NCBI GenBank assembly: GCA_018266255.1
Contig: JAFEAT010000001.1
Span: forward strand, 62,001-126,000
Direction of reading: 5' to 3'
DNA length: 64,000 nucleotides
Origin: Cyanobacteria bacterium SZAS-4
Lineage (GTDB): Bacteria; Cyanobacteriota; Vampirovibrionia; Obscuribacterales; Obscuribacteraceae
In this document: one piece after another, positions 1-8,951 of the stretch
Position numbering within the stretch: the stretch's first letter is position 1
How the letters are laid out: each line of letters begins with the position of its first letter
Program-made: the position numbers and the translations under genes
The notes under the pieces: model-generated
Databases searched by the model: none
What the model was told of the DNA's origin: nothing
The model's input: the letters and a program-made list of their open reading frames with translations, nothing else

Positions 1-634
1 TATCTACTTGCTCCAACTTCATGAGCTCGATTGCATGTGACAAATATTTGTCGGCGGAATCGAAATCACCAATCGACAAACTTAGAAGCACGCAGTTCAT
101 AAGTGTCCCGAGCGCCGGCTTGTTGCTCTCTGTGCTACCTGACGCGGCTTGAATACAGTTCGCTCTCGCGACGAGATCTGCGTTGTAAGAGCTTTTTTCA
201 GTTAGATTTGCAGAACTGTTAGGGCCTTTCAATTCCAGAAGGCGACGTTTCAGTTCCTGCATGGGGTCCTGAATGCCACGTGCGCTGGGATCTTGCCTGA
301 AACTGCGCTCGACGTCGAATGTTTCGGTATCTCCGTTTGGCAAACCCACTTCCAATTTCACGTGCGAACCGGCTGGACCTCCCAATTTGCTTTTAATTTG
401 TTCGAAGGAATTCTTAGTCAGATCTTCGCCATCGATACTCAAAAGGAACTGGTCGTAGTTTTGATTACGCAACGGAGGGAGTAATCTTGCCTGAATGGAC
501 ACGTTCTTACTAAGCCGCAAGTCCAAAAAATTGTCTACGGATACGTTTGCTTCAGAAGCGCCTACACTCAGATGCGCAGCGGATATTAACGCTACTAAAG
601 CAAGACCTATCGCGATGTGTTTGTTACTCAGCAA
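1..634 (-). CDS. Secreted PDZ-like protein, C-terminus beyond window edge
   Basis: The open frame runs off the left edge, so only about 211 N-terminal residues are visible. It probably starts at a TTG (634), with a GAGAAG-like ribosome site about 7 nt upstream; no ATG lies in frame nearby and a TAA sits a few codons upstream. The N-terminus is a signal peptide (hydrophobic IAIGLALVALISAA, likely cleavage after SVGA). Residues about 40-110 resemble a PDZ domain: a short segment that ends LLSIDGEDL, then a helix and KLGGPAGSHVKLEV, as in the ligand-groove half of PDZ domains. The rest is helical and may begin a TPR-type repeat (GDFDSADKYLSHAIELMK). Role unknown; probably an envelope protein that binds peptides or scaffolds. 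Confidence 0.7.
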   Translation of the reverse strand, partial: MLSNKHIAIGLALVALISAAHLSVGASEANVSVDNFLDLRLSKNVSIQARLLPPLRNQNYDQFLLSIDGEDLTKNSFEQIKSKLGGPAGSHVKLEVGLPNGDTETFDVERSFRQDPSARGIQDPMQELKRRLLELKGPNSSANLTEKSSYNADLVARANCIQAASGSTESNKPALGTLMNCVLLSLSIGDFDSADKYLSHAIELMKLEQVD

Positions 635-1045
635 TTTGCGACTTCTCGAAGCTTACTCAATCTGTATTCTGGGTTATTTTGCCCATTCACGCAAATTTTT
701 CCATGGTGATTTCAGCAATGAGAATGGTGATATCAAATTGTGTCGAAGCGGTCGAACAATACTTTCCTTTCTTCCATTCTTGCATTATGATGCTTTGAAG
801 CAATAACAAGGAGATCCCAGATGTTTGCTACCAACTCACTTTTAGCGCCTGCGGTCACTCGCTGAACCGTTCATTCGGCCATATCGAATTTCCTTGATGT
901 TTTCTGAGCATATAGCACCTTGCTGGTGCGAATTTTTATGCTCGCGGCAAAACTCGATTCGTCAGCAGATTACCGTGAAAGCGCATCATCACAGCCGTTC
1001 ATTTGAACGGCACTGTTTTGCATTCATCAAATAAGGTAAAGAGCA
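635..1045. other. Intergenic region upstream of the MATE gene
   Basis: Divergent spacer between the PDZ-like gene (minus) and the MATE gene (plus). I see no convincing gene in it. It carries TGAA/TTCA half-sites (a TGAA-CCG-TTCA element near 862-874) and the dyad at 994-1011 listed separately. Confidence 0.5.
994..1011. promoter_or_regulatory. Inverted repeat upstream of MATE exporter
   Basis: GCCGTTCA-TT-TGAACGGC is a perfect 8-bp inverted repeat with a 2-bp centre, 35 bp before the MATE start. Its size and position fit a dimeric repressor operator; it could also form a short hairpin. No regulator is encoded next to it. Confidence 0.5.
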
Positions 1046-2521
1046 ATGGAAAAGAGTTCCATGCGAAAGTCGGCGCTGGTTCGACTTCGCACAAATTCGC
1101 AGCAACAGTTGCTGCAAAAGCAACCAGAACAACACACGCAACAAGGTTCGGTGAGCACCTCAGCAAACGCGCATGAGGCGCCGCTCGTATCTGGCAATCT
1201 ATGGAAAGCCATCTGGGTGATGTCGTGGCCGCTATTGGTCGCGACTATGGCCACGTCGCTTGTCGATCTAGTCAATGTACAAGTGGCGGGGCGCCTGGGT
1301 TCTGCTTCGCAAGCCGCAGTTGGGCTCGCAGAGCAGATCATATTCATCTTTCAGGTATTTCTCTTGTCCGTCGGCGTGGGCACTACAGCAATTGTGTCCA
1401 GAGCTTATGGAAGAAATGACAAAGACGACGTAGATTTTGCCACCGCTCAATCACTATCGTTGTCGATTATGATCGGTCTAGCACTCACAGCGGTAGCACT
1501 TCTCAGTGCGCACTTTGTCATTCCGCTACTCAGCCAAGAAGCGGAAATGTCAACGAATTGCAATCTCTACCTGAGTATATTTGCACTATATTTGGTGCCT
1601 TTCAGCTTTGTTTGCATCGCCAATGCAGCTTTCCGCGCAATAGGAAACGCGCGAATTCCGCTTGTGATTATTAGCACAGAAGTAATCATCAATATCGCTG
1701 GCGACTATCTAACCGTTGTCCACAACTTCCCTACCCCCGGGCTAGGAGTGAGAGGTATAGCCGGTTCAGCAGTTGTCGGCGCGCTGGTTGCTTCCATAAT
1801 GGCTTTCATGTTTTTGCGCGGTTCGCAGCTAAAAGAAAGCTTGAGACAGTTGTTGCCGCTTTCTGCTCCCCTGCTCAATCGCATAGTCAACATCGGAGTG
1901 CCCGCCGCATTGCAGCGCCTGAGCTGGGGTTTAAGCGTGTGCGGACTGTTCTTCATTTTGTCAAAAGTAGAACACCCAACCGCAGCATTGGCGGCGTGGA
2001 CTATCGGCATGCGCATCGAAGGCATGTTATTCCTGCCAGAAATGGCTCTCAGTATGGCGGTCAGTTCCATTGTCGGTCAAAATCTTGGCGCCAACCGCAT
2101 CGATAGAGCCTTTCGAGCTGGCTGGGCGGTTACCGGCATAGGGGCTTTCTTGATGGGAACCGTGGGCATTGCAATATTCGCGTTCGCTCGTGAACTAGCA
2201 GCGTCAATGAACGCGCACGACGCTGCCACTATGGAGTGCACCACGATGTACTTGCAAATCAATGCTTTCGGCGCCGTCTCTCAAGCGGTCAACGCCATTC
2301 TTAGTGGGGCTTTGCAGGGAGCCGGTGATACAAAAGCGACCATGTGGATTTCAATTGTCTGCAACTGGCTGATTCGGTTGCCACTTGCGTGGGTTCTGGC
2401 TGTGCACATGCAGATGGGAGCCAACGGAGCCTGGATCGCGATGGCCACATCCGCAACGCTTGCAGCAATTGCAGTATCGTTCAGGTTTAAGTCGGGCGGC
2501 TGGATAGGTCGCAAGATTTAG
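1046..2521 (+). CDS. MATE family multidrug/Na+ antiporter
   Basis: This 491-residue protein is an inner-membrane exporter of the MATE family, which expels cationic drugs or toxins by Na+ or H+ antiport. After a roughly 45-residue polar N-terminal extension rich in Gln, twelve hydrophobic segments follow in two pseudo-symmetric halves. Family-like signatures are the N-terminal half segment WPLLVATMATSLVDLVNVQVAG, visible near residues 58-79, VGVGTTAIVSRAYG, and the second-half FLPEMALSMAVSSIVGQNLGA. The length is normal for NorM/DinF-type members apart from the extension. A ribosome site (AAGGTAAAGAG) precedes the ATG. Substrate cannot be told from sequence. The dyad at 994-1011 may control it. 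Confidence 0.93.
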   Translation: MEKSSMRKSALVRLRTNSQQQLLQKQPEQHTQQGSVSTSANAHEAPLVSGNLWKAIWVMSWPLLVATMATSLVDLVNVQVAGRLGSASQAAVGLAEQIIFIFQVFLLSVGVGTTAIVSRAYGRNDKDDVDFATAQSLSLSIMIGLALTAVALLSAHFVIPLLSQEAEMSTNCNLYLSIFALYLVPFSFVCIANAAFRAIGNARIPLVIISTEVIINIAGDYLTVVHNFPTPGLGVRGIAGSAVVGALVASIMAFMFLRGSQLKESLRQLLPLSAPLLNRIVNIGVPAALQRLSWGLSVCGLFFILSKVEHPTAALAAWTIGMRIEGMLFLPEMALSMAVSSIVGQNLGANRIDRAFRAGWAVTGIGAFLMGTVGIAIFAFARELAASMNAHDAATMECTTMYLQINAFGAVSQAVNAILSGALQGAGDTKATMWISIVCNWLIRLPLAWVLAVHMQMGANGAWIAMATSATLAAIAVSFRFKSGGWIGRKI

Positions 2522-2582
2522 CCACAACAATTGATAGAATATTCACTTCAATCCGACCGGCGAAAGGAACCCGACACAACAG

Positions 2583-3572
2583 ATGAAAATTTTAGTCATT
2601 GGTGGCACCATTTTTGTTGGACGCCACATCGTAGAAGCGGCGCTGCAACGAGGTCATGAAGTGACGCTGTTCAATCGCGGTCGCACTGAGTCAGGATTAT
2701 TTAAAGATGTCGAAAAAATTGTAGGCGATCGTTCAGAATCGCTAGACAATTTAGCCGGACGCAGTTGGGATGTGATTATCGACACCAGCGGCTACGTACC
2801 ACGTGTCGTGAGCAAATCATGCGAGGCACTAAAATCAAGCTGCAAAACATACGTATTCATTTCGACCGGTTCTGTCTACAAAGATAAAAGTGTCCCTGGC
2901 ATCAACGAAGACCACGAAACTTTAATTCCTAAAGATCCAGACTCATTAGAATGGAATGACGATACATACGGAGAAATGAAGAGCGGCTGCGAAGTTGTTG
3001 TGCAGAAAACTTTTGGTGAGCGAGCCTTGCTCATTCGTCCCGGAGTAGTGGTCGGACCCTACGATCCAACAGACCGTTTCACTTACTGGCCTGTCCGTGT
3101 AGAGTCAGGTGGAGAAGTGCTGGCACCGGGAAGACCAGAGCGTCCAATTCAATTCATCGATGCGCGAGATCTCGGAGCGTGGACAATTTTACTGAGCGAA
3201 TCCAACGCTACCGGAATCTACAACGCGATTGGACCAGAATATCAACTGAGTATGTCTAAGTTTTTGAATGATTGCAAAACCGTTTCTGAATCGAATGCTG
3301 ACTTCGTCTGGATTCCAGATCAAGCATTGCTAAACCACAAAGTCGAAGCGTGGTCGGAAATGCCATTCTGGATTCCAGAAAACACTGAAAATAGCGGTAT
3401 GTCGTTGCGCGATAACAGTAAGGCGATCAAGTCTGGACTGACATTTCGCCCGCTGCAAGAAACCATTGCAGACACACTCAAATGGTGGCACGAAGAAAAA
3501 ACTGGCTGCGAACTGAAAGCAGGCATGAACAAAAAACGAGAAATCGAATTACTGCAAACCGCTAGTAATTAA
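2583..3572 (+). CDS. NAD-dependent epimerase/dehydratase (extended SDR)
   Basis: A 329-residue Rossmann-fold oxidoreductase. Residues 1-35 hold the nucleotide-binding strand and glycine motif (ILVIGGTIFVGRHIVEAALQ) followed by the acidic/basic stretch after beta-2 (VTLFNRGR). A Ser-containing strand (YVFISTGSVY) and a tyrosine/lysine-type segment (DTYGEMKSGCE, YGxxK-like) give the SDR catalytic pair. The late motif RPIQFIDARDLGAWTI is typical of the NDP-sugar-epimerase-like/isoflavone-reductase-like group seen in many bacteria and chloroplast RNA-binding relatives. The real substrate is unknown. It lies 61 nt after the MATE gene and could be co-transcribed with it. The ATG follows a GAAAGGAAC ribosome site. 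Confidence 0.88.
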   Translation: MKILVIGGTIFVGRHIVEAALQRGHEVTLFNRGRTESGLFKDVEKIVGDRSESLDNLAGRSWDVIIDTSGYVPRVVSKSCEALKSSCKTYVFISTGSVYKDKSVPGINEDHETLIPKDPDSLEWNDDTYGEMKSGCEVVVQKTFGERALLIRPGVVVGPYDPTDRFTYWPVRVESGGEVLAPGRPERPIQFIDARDLGAWTILLSESNATGIYNAIGPEYQLSMSKFLNDCKTVSESNADFVWIPDQALLNHKVEAWSEMPFWIPENTENSGMSLRDNSKAIKSGLTFRPLQETIADTLKWWHEEKTGCELKAGMNKKREIELLQTASN

Positions 3573-3584
3573 CTGCCCAGTTCG

Positions 3585-3925
3585 TCAGTCTTTCAACTTC
3601 AAATTGCGAGTTGTCCAGTACTTGTCGCCAGGCTTCTTCCACGATCCATCAACTCTCACAACGGCAGAATCCGGAGAGTAAACGATGTTGCCACCACCGA
3701 TGGCGAACTGCAATGTTTCGGTCTCACCATTGCAGTGATTTTTTGCTTTTATCTGCAAACAAAATTGTTTTTTTCTAGCTTGCGCTTGATCAAACTGTCT
3801 TTGGTCCATCCAATGATAGTGAAATCGCAATCGATGGCGTCATCGTGCGATTCAACATCGGCAAGCGCGCGGGGAGGCATGCAGGCAATCAACGCCACAA
3901 ATGAAAACGCAAACAAAACTTTCAT
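3585..3925 (-). pseudogene. Small secreted protein split by a frameshift at an A7 run
   Basis: From the ATG at 3925 one frame gives a clear signal peptide (MKVLFAFSFVALIACMPP, then RALADVES) followed by about 35 residues, and stops at 3749-3751. The next frame continues at once with the C-terminal part (FCLQIKAKNHCNGETETLQF ... to the TGA at 3585-3587). The two frames meet at a homopolymer: seven T on the plus strand, 3768-3774, i.e. A7 in the message. One extra A would restore a single protein of about 113 residues. The joined mature protein has several Cys and resembles small secreted proteins of unknown function. The cause may be a sequencing error, a true pseudogene or slippage. Confidence 0.6.
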
Positions 3926-4049
3926 GAGTTAGATACCTAATTGATGAACAGATATTCTCGTCGTACCTGAAAGCTTACCCATCACTGGCGCGCAAATCAA
4001 ACGTCTAAATCGCGATTTAAAAATTCAATTGACTTAGCGCGACAGTTCA

Positions 4050-4679
4050 TCATTTAGGAAAGTAAATTCGATAGTAATGTTCTTCTTTGTAGGAGCCGAA
4101 TCGCTCATCTAAATCCTGTTGCCGCAACGTTCCCATTGAATTACTGTATGCAGCGAAATGTTTAGTTCGTGGATTGTAGTCTCCGACAAATCCGATATGT
4201 CGGTCGTTGTTCTCAGGGTGTCCTTCAAATCCACCTGAGCCGACAACAACGTCTCCTGGACGAATTTGACTGCGCGGAATTTCCTCAGCTAATCCAGCTC
4301 TCTGCATCGTGCTAACCCAATTTGGCACCAATACTTGCGTCAAGTTTCGGTGCGCCGGGCTATTCGCAGAATCAATTACGTGACTTGCAAGCATTGCCTC
4401 GCGATAAATGTTGGAAGCGGTGGAAGCGCACTGGACTCTCGGAGCAGGATTACGCATTTCGCGCGGCACCCAAGCTGGCGTGCCGCCCTTCTGTTGATTG
4501 ACTTCTTCTTTCAATACCTGCAGAACCGTCTCGCCGGCTGCGCGTCCATGCCGATGCCCGGCATGCTGATCTGTGTCACCTGCGATGGTCAACAAATTCA
4601 GCGAGTTGTCGGTTTGCGTATTTGGAAGTAGGCGATGGTAAGGGTCTTCAGCTCGTGGCTGCTCGAAAAACATTGTCAT
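4050..4679 (-). CDS. CHAP/NlpC-P60-like cysteine peptidase
   Basis: A 209-residue protein with the layout of the papain-like CHAP/NlpC amidase-peptidase superfamily, which cuts peptidoglycan peptides. The candidate catalytic Cys is C84 in RVQCASTASNIYREA at the start of a helix. The strand RPGDVVVGSG (140-149) is the usual RPGDVV motif. H161 in DRHIGFVGDYN and N180 in AYSNSMG complete a Cys-His-Asn triad. There is no signal peptide, so export, if any, would use another route, or it may act on a cytosolic amide. Residues 1-70 are polar and probably disordered. It is divergent from the next gene across a spacer with two dyads. Confidence 0.72.
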   Translation of the reverse strand: MTMFFEQPRAEDPYHRLLPNTQTDNSLNLLTIAGDTDQHAGHRHGRAAGETVLQVLKEEVNQQKGGTPAWVPREMRNPAPRVQCASTASNIYREAMLASHVIDSANSPAHRNLTQVLVPNWVSTMQRAGLAEEIPRSQIRPGDVVVGSGGFEGHPENNDRHIGFVGDYNPRTKHFAAYSNSMGTLRQQDLDERFGSYKEEHYYRIYFPK

Positions 4680-4726
4680 CCAAATTGATTCCTGGTAAAG
4701 AGGTCCGGCTTCCGATAGGGCTTATT

Positions 4727-4761
4727 AACGTTAACGTTTGTGGTGTGACACCCATGTGTCA
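4727..4761. promoter_or_regulatory. Two dyads in the divergent spacer
   Basis: A perfect 12-bp palindrome, AACGTTAACGTT (4727-4738), is followed 7 bp later by TGACAC-CCAT-GTGTCA (4746-4761), a 6-bp inverted repeat. Both sit between the peptidase gene (starts 4679, minus) and the next gene (starts 4866, plus), so they may be operators shared by the divergent pair. Confidence 0.4.
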
Positions 4762-4865
4762 GCCGTGTAAAGGCTTTGCGGATTTCAGCGGAGGGCAACC
4801 TGAGCGTCAGTGCTAAGATCAAACTCGCTCGGAATAACTCTTGCGAATAGATCAACGAGGTCCCA

Positions 4866-5663
4866 ATGCTAGATGCAACTCTTCCAAAAACATGCGCGCT
4901 AGCGATAACGATGTGCCTCACGTTCAGCGTCGCTGCAGAAGCAACGGAGCCTCAGAGTGAATCCCAAAATACGCCAGAAAAACATTCTTCTACAGAACAT
5001 AAGTCAAAGAAAAAGAAGAACGAGCCGGAACCTTTCGATCTGAAGAAAACAAGATATTGGAAATTGCTGGGAATGTCGAAGTCTGCAGTTATCAAAGAAC
5101 TGACGGGAGACGACGAGGAATCCAACCCAATGGACCTGACTGTCTATCAAGATTACTTCTCCGGCGTGCGAAACGTTCAAGACATGCGAGACAGAGTTAC
5201 GATCGTTTTTAAAGATGACAAGGCAGCGATGATTGATGAAAGCTTCACATATTTCACCAACTATCGAAATTATCAAACGGGTTGGTACAACTCCGACGGG
5301 CTCATTGAACCGCAGCCAGACGTGAAAGAGCCAACAGAACCGTACACGTTATACATAAAAGATGGCATGGATGTTGACGCGTATGATGCCGAAATCAAAA
5401 AAGCAATTCTGAAAAATTTCCATTCCGCGGCTCAATGCAATGATCTCGAGATTTCATTTGAGATAAGGCCGACGGGTAAAACCGAATACGTATCAAAGAA
5501 TGAAACGACGTCTGGGAACCCGGCGCTGGACAAAGAGGCTATGGACGCCATCAGCGCAACGACATTCCCGCCACTTACTGGCAGCCATAAATGGCGCTCG
5601 ATGGCGCTCACCCTGAAATTGAAGTTGTTTTTGGCAGAGAAACCGCCCTCAAAACCGCAATAA
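4866..5663 (+). CDS. Secreted protein with TonB-C-like domain
   Basis: 265 residues with a signal peptide (hydrophobic ALAITMCLTFSVAAEA) and a Lys/Glu-rich charged linker (about 30-60). The C-terminal part (about 170-255) follows the TonB C-terminal pattern: a helix DAEIKKAILKNF, strand LEISFEIRPTGKTEYVSK, then NPALDKEAMDAISATTFPPL and a final strand. In TonB this domain contacts outer-membrane receptors; stand-alone secreted versions are common and their partners are often unknown. The middle (65-160) has a Tyr-rich segment that looks like a small SmpA/OmlA-like stretch (LGMSKSAVIKELTGDD), which could be a lipoprotein-type BamE fold. The start has a GAGG ribosome site. Confidence 0.7.
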   Translation: MLDATLPKTCALAITMCLTFSVAAEATEPQSESQNTPEKHSSTEHKSKKKKNEPEPFDLKKTRYWKLLGMSKSAVIKELTGDDEESNPMDLTVYQDYFSGVRNVQDMRDRVTIVFKDDKAAMIDESFTYFTNYRNYQTGWYNSDGLIEPQPDVKEPTEPYTLYIKDGMDVDAYDAEIKKAILKNFHSAAQCNDLEISFEIRPTGKTEYVSKNETTSGNPALDKEAMDAISATTFPPLTGSHKWRSMALTLKLKLFLAEKPPSKPQ

Positions 5664-5728
5664 TTTCCCGTGCCACGAAATTGCGAAAAAGCATATCTAC
5701 CATGTTTTCATAGCACGGAGGAACTTCG

Positions 5729-7825
5729 ATGAGCACTGGAACTGAGAGCGCCCAAAACTATGATGCAGACCGCCGAAAAGAGGGAGACCGAGGTGCGGAT
5801 GGGAAGAGTACAGCCGCGGAGAAACTGTTTGCTGATTCGAGAGAAGCTAATAAAGGAGCAAACGGCGGGCAATTCGATAATGCGACGATTGCCAAATTAG
5901 AACAACAAGGCATTCTGCCCCAACTGGCGATCGAATTTACTAAAACTGCTGATGCGAATGACTTAGACGGAGACGGTGACACCACAGAAACTGTCTACTC
6001 CGCCATCGATACAGACGGGCAGGGCGGCATCACTCAGGATGAGCTGCAAGTTGCGCGCTCAAGTCAAAATGCCAGCGTTTTAGACAAACGACTCTTACAG
6101 CAATTAGGCACCGACTACGACGATATCAGGTTCACGCTATCTGATACTGGAGTTGAAGGCATAGCACAAAACGACATCGACACCTACCTCGCGTCGAAAG
6201 ATGCAGATCTGTCGAACGACACACAAGTACGAGATGCCAGCGCGCGACTGTTATTAAATCCAGATTTGTTCAACCTTGCAGACACCGCCTCAAATGGTGG
6301 CACTGGTGACGGACAAATTTCCAAAGATGACTTGAAGACCTTGATCGACAAATACGGAAAAAATGAACTGCCATCTTCTGTAAGCCAGGCAGACATTGCC
6401 GCCATGCAGTTCCTCGTGGACAATTGGAACGAATCGTTTGTCGGCGGCGACAACACCGGCATTCGAGATACGAAAGGCGATCGAGACACGCAAAAAGGAA
6501 CGGGTTTGACTCGCGCTTCTATTGAAGTCGGTCTTGGTCTACCTGTCGACGGATCCGGAAACCAGACACTGTTCGATCAAGTAAACGGCGTTGATAGCCA
6601 GTTCGGTCAACAGTATGCCGCTGCTTACAAGGCGAAATACAATCAAGATTTCCCAAGCACTGAAGAGACTACAACGACAACCACAGGAGATAGCACGTCT
6701 ACAACAACGACAGGAGATACACCCTCACCAACCAGTGGAAATCCATCTGACACCATCGGCACTACCAGAACCGACGCAAATGGAGCGACGATTCACAGCT
6801 ACAACGGAGATGTTCTTGATATAAAATACGCTGACGGAAAAACGCGCGAATTCGGCTACCTCGAAGATGGCACCCTAGCAGACTACACCGATAAGGACGG
6901 CACTGTATACACCACTCGCGGTCATGACGGCGTATGGACGAATGATGCAACAGGACAACCTGCACCATTCCAAAGCGTGGCAGTCGATGCATCAGGAAAC
7001 GTGTCGCTAACCACAGATGGTGTCACTCAAACTTATGACACTGCCGGCAATCCACCTTTCGAACAACCAATACACACAACCGATGCTAATGGTGCGCATA
7101 TTACAACACATCGCGGCAAGGTTACAGAAGTCGGTTACTTAGACGGAACTGCTCGTGATTTCGGCTACGACGACAACAATGATCTGATCGCCTACAAAGA
7201 TGCAGATGGCAAAGTATACACACGCGATAACACATCAAGCCCCTGGGTGAATTCAGAAGACGGACAACCAGCGCCATTCTCCGACGTCGCTGTTGACCAG
7301 GCTGGCAATGTCACTGTCACCAAGACTGATGGCACCACTGTCACTTACGACAGCAAGAACGAACAAGTTCCGGCTGCAACAGCAGATGCACCACCGGCAA
7401 CCGATGCACCGGCAACCGATGCACCGACGACGGATGCACCTACAGCAGATGCACCAGCAGATACGGTCGAAACGTACACAGTACAATCAGGTCAGGGCTT
7501 CGACAAAATCGCCAGAGATGTCTACACGCAAGCACTTGGTCATCCACCAACTGCTGCTGAAGAAAGAGCACTGTCAGAGTTGATTGCTGCTGCTAACAAC
7601 AATGATAGAAGTTACTCGGGTGGAGTGCTCCACACAGGTGATGAACTCGTTGTGCCAAATCTGAAGGATCTTCAAGCGCAGGCTGATCAACAAGGCGTTC
7701 CGCTTGAAACATACATCCGCAGCGCGTCACAACAAATCGTGGCTAGTTTGCAGACTCCTGCTGATTCCTCCGCTCCAGCCGATGATTCGGCCGCAGCCGA
7801 CGATTCCGTAGCAGTAGCGGCGTAA
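5729..7825 (+). CDS. Large hydrophilic EF-hand and LysM protein
   Basis: 698 residues, very rich in Asp, Thr and Gly. Around residues 75-112 and 177-207 are EF-hand-like calcium loops (DTDGQGGITQDEL and TGDGQISKDDL). A Thr-rich linker (about 310-340) leads to two copies of a roughly 100-residue repeat (about 348-447 and 451-550), each with TDANGA, a FGY strand motif, GQPAPF and AVD.(S/A)GNV; the pattern recalls RHS/YD beta-shells. A proline/Thr/Ala linker with repeats of ATDAP precedes a LysM-like domain (about 580-640, YTVQSGQGFDKIARDVY). There is no signal peptide. It may act at the cell surface binding glycan and calcium, but how it would be exported is unclear. Strong ribosome site GGAGGAAC. 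Confidence 0.75.
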   Translation: MSTGTESAQNYDADRRKEGDRGADGKSTAAEKLFADSREANKGANGGQFDNATIAKLEQQGILPQLAIEFTKTADANDLDGDGDTTETVYSAIDTDGQGGITQDELQVARSSQNASVLDKRLLQQLGTDYDDIRFTLSDTGVEGIAQNDIDTYLASKDADLSNDTQVRDASARLLLNPDLFNLADTASNGGTGDGQISKDDLKTLIDKYGKNELPSSVSQADIAAMQFLVDNWNESFVGGDNTGIRDTKGDRDTQKGTGLTRASIEVGLGLPVDGSGNQTLFDQVNGVDSQFGQQYAAAYKAKYNQDFPSTEETTTTTTGDSTSTTTTGDTPSPTSGNPSDTIGTTRTDANGATIHSYNGDVLDIKYADGKTREFGYLEDGTLADYTDKDGTVYTTRGHDGVWTNDATGQPAPFQSVAVDASGNVSLTTDGVTQTYDTAGNPPFEQPIHTTDANGAHITTHRGKVTEVGYLDGTARDFGYDDNNDLIAYKDADGKVYTRDNTSSPWVNSEDGQPAPFSDVAVDQAGNVTVTKTDGTTVTYDSKNEQVPAATADAPPATDAPATDAPTTDAPTADAPADTVETYTVQSGQGFDKIARDVYTQALGHPPTAAEERALSELIAAANNNDRSYSGGVLHTGDELVVPNLKDLQAQADQQGVPLETYIRSASQQIVASLQTPADSSAPADDSAAADDSVAVAA

Positions 7826-7839
7826 GACGACCAGTCCAG

Positions 7840-8159
7840 TCAACCACTCACTAAGCCGCGATACGTCCGACCAGTACCGTTCACCGCAGCCTCGAAGACC
7901 TTACCCGCAATGCGGGTGAGGTCTTCCCGTGCGTATGTGTGAGCCTTTCGAGAATTATGAGAACCGTGCGGAGGATTTTTAATCGGCTTCCCGAATGCGG
8001 CTTTGAACGCTTCCAGCGGACTAGCCTTAACTGGTGCAGTCACTACGACCGGTTCGATCTGTTTTGGGCGTGTTTTAGATTCCTGCCTTTTTTTGCGTTG
8101 ATAGTCCAGAACAATTTCTAAGTCTCACCCTTTAGATCGTCGGAAGAATTGTTAGGCAC
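7840..8159 (-). pseudogene. Possible frameshifted small hydrophilic gene
   Basis: A minus-strand frame from about 8121 to 7840 encodes some 93 residues of natural-looking composition (EIVLDYQRKKRQES..., then EAFKAAFGKPIKNPP and GRTYRGLV) but has no good start codon; the first usable one is a GTG at 8043. Another frame beginning at a GTG (8159) gives VPNNSSDDLKGET and stops exactly where the first frame opens, so one missing base near 8121 would join them into a protein of about 106 residues. I do not recognise the family. It could equally be non-coding. The hairpin at 7897-7923 lies within it. Confidence 0.3.
7897..7923. terminator. Stem-loop after the EF-hand/LysM gene
   Basis: GACCTTACCCGC-AAT-GCGGGTGAGGTC is a 12-bp stem with one G-T pair and a 3-nt loop, 72 bp past the stop of the EF-hand/LysM gene. 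It has no long T tract, so it is a weak or atypical terminator. Confidence 0.4.
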
Positions 8160-8233
8160 TGAGCTTAGCAATAGAGCGGAACAGACGCGCGCCGAAGATT
8201 GTCTATACTAAAGTATCCACTGAGGAGCTTAAA

Positions 8234-8929
8234 GTGAAAGACCACGAAGCAGTCGTCTACATCATTGACGGGGCTGGCGGCTCAGGATTTACACCGGTCA
8301 TCATCAGAAGAGTGCTCGAAGGTCTGCCGTATCACGTCAAGCATTTTCGCTGGGGCACCGGGTACATGCGCATCATCTCTGATTTAACCAATCGAGAGAA
8401 CATGCGCAACAAATCCGATGAGCTGAGCGAGTCGATTGCGGAATATCGGAAAGAACATCCGAATCATCTCATCTACATCGTCGCCAAAAGTGCGGGCACC
8501 GCCGTTGCTTTGAATGCCCTTGCGAAGTTGCCCGAAGACACTGTTGAAAGAGTGATTCTTATGTCGCCCGCCGTTTCTCCCACATATCCGTTGGCTGATT
8601 CGCTCCGCGCTGTGAGAGGTGATGCGATCTCATTTTGCTCATCGAAAGACGTTCTATTTTTGCATGTAGGAACATCCCTGTTTGGCACTGCTGATGGTAT
8701 CAAAGGAAAAGGTGCTGGCTTGCGCGGTTTTTCTCGACCATCGGAATTCTCCTCAGATACTCAATATTCAAAATTGCACGAAATTCACTGGGAACCCTCA
8801 ATGATGAAGCTGATGCACTTTGGCGATCACTCCGGCAATAGTATGCCTCTGTTCGTGCAACGGTTTATATTGCCCTTACTAAAAGGGGCTGATGTGAACG
8901 AAATCCGCCCACAACAGCCGCCTCAATAG
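8234..8929 (+). CDS. Alpha/beta-hydrolase-like protein
   Basis: 231 residues. It starts with a strand and loop, VVYIIDGAGGSGF, like the oxyanion region of alpha/beta hydrolases. The nucleophile elbow is AKSAGT (Ser about 86), in which the first Gly of G-x-S-x-G is Ala. A late His in FGDHSGNSMPL fits the catalytic base, and VILMSPAVSPTYP is the usual strand after the elbow. No signal peptide is present, so it is probably a cytosolic hydrolase or lipase of unknown substrate. It begins with GTG behind a strong GAGGAG site and appears to be a single-gene unit. Confidence 0.65.
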   Translation: MKDHEAVVYIIDGAGGSGFTPVIIRRVLEGLPYHVKHFRWGTGYMRIISDLTNRENMRNKSDELSESIAEYRKEHPNHLIYIVAKSAGTAVALNALAKLPEDTVERVILMSPAVSPTYPLADSLRAVRGDAISFCSSKDVLFLHVGTSLFGTADGIKGKGAGLRGFSRPSEFSSDTQYSKLHEIHWEPSMMKLMHFGDHSGNSMPLFVQRFILPLLKGADVNEIRPQQPPQ

Positions 8930-8951
8930 AATAGATCGTAATTTTGGAGAC

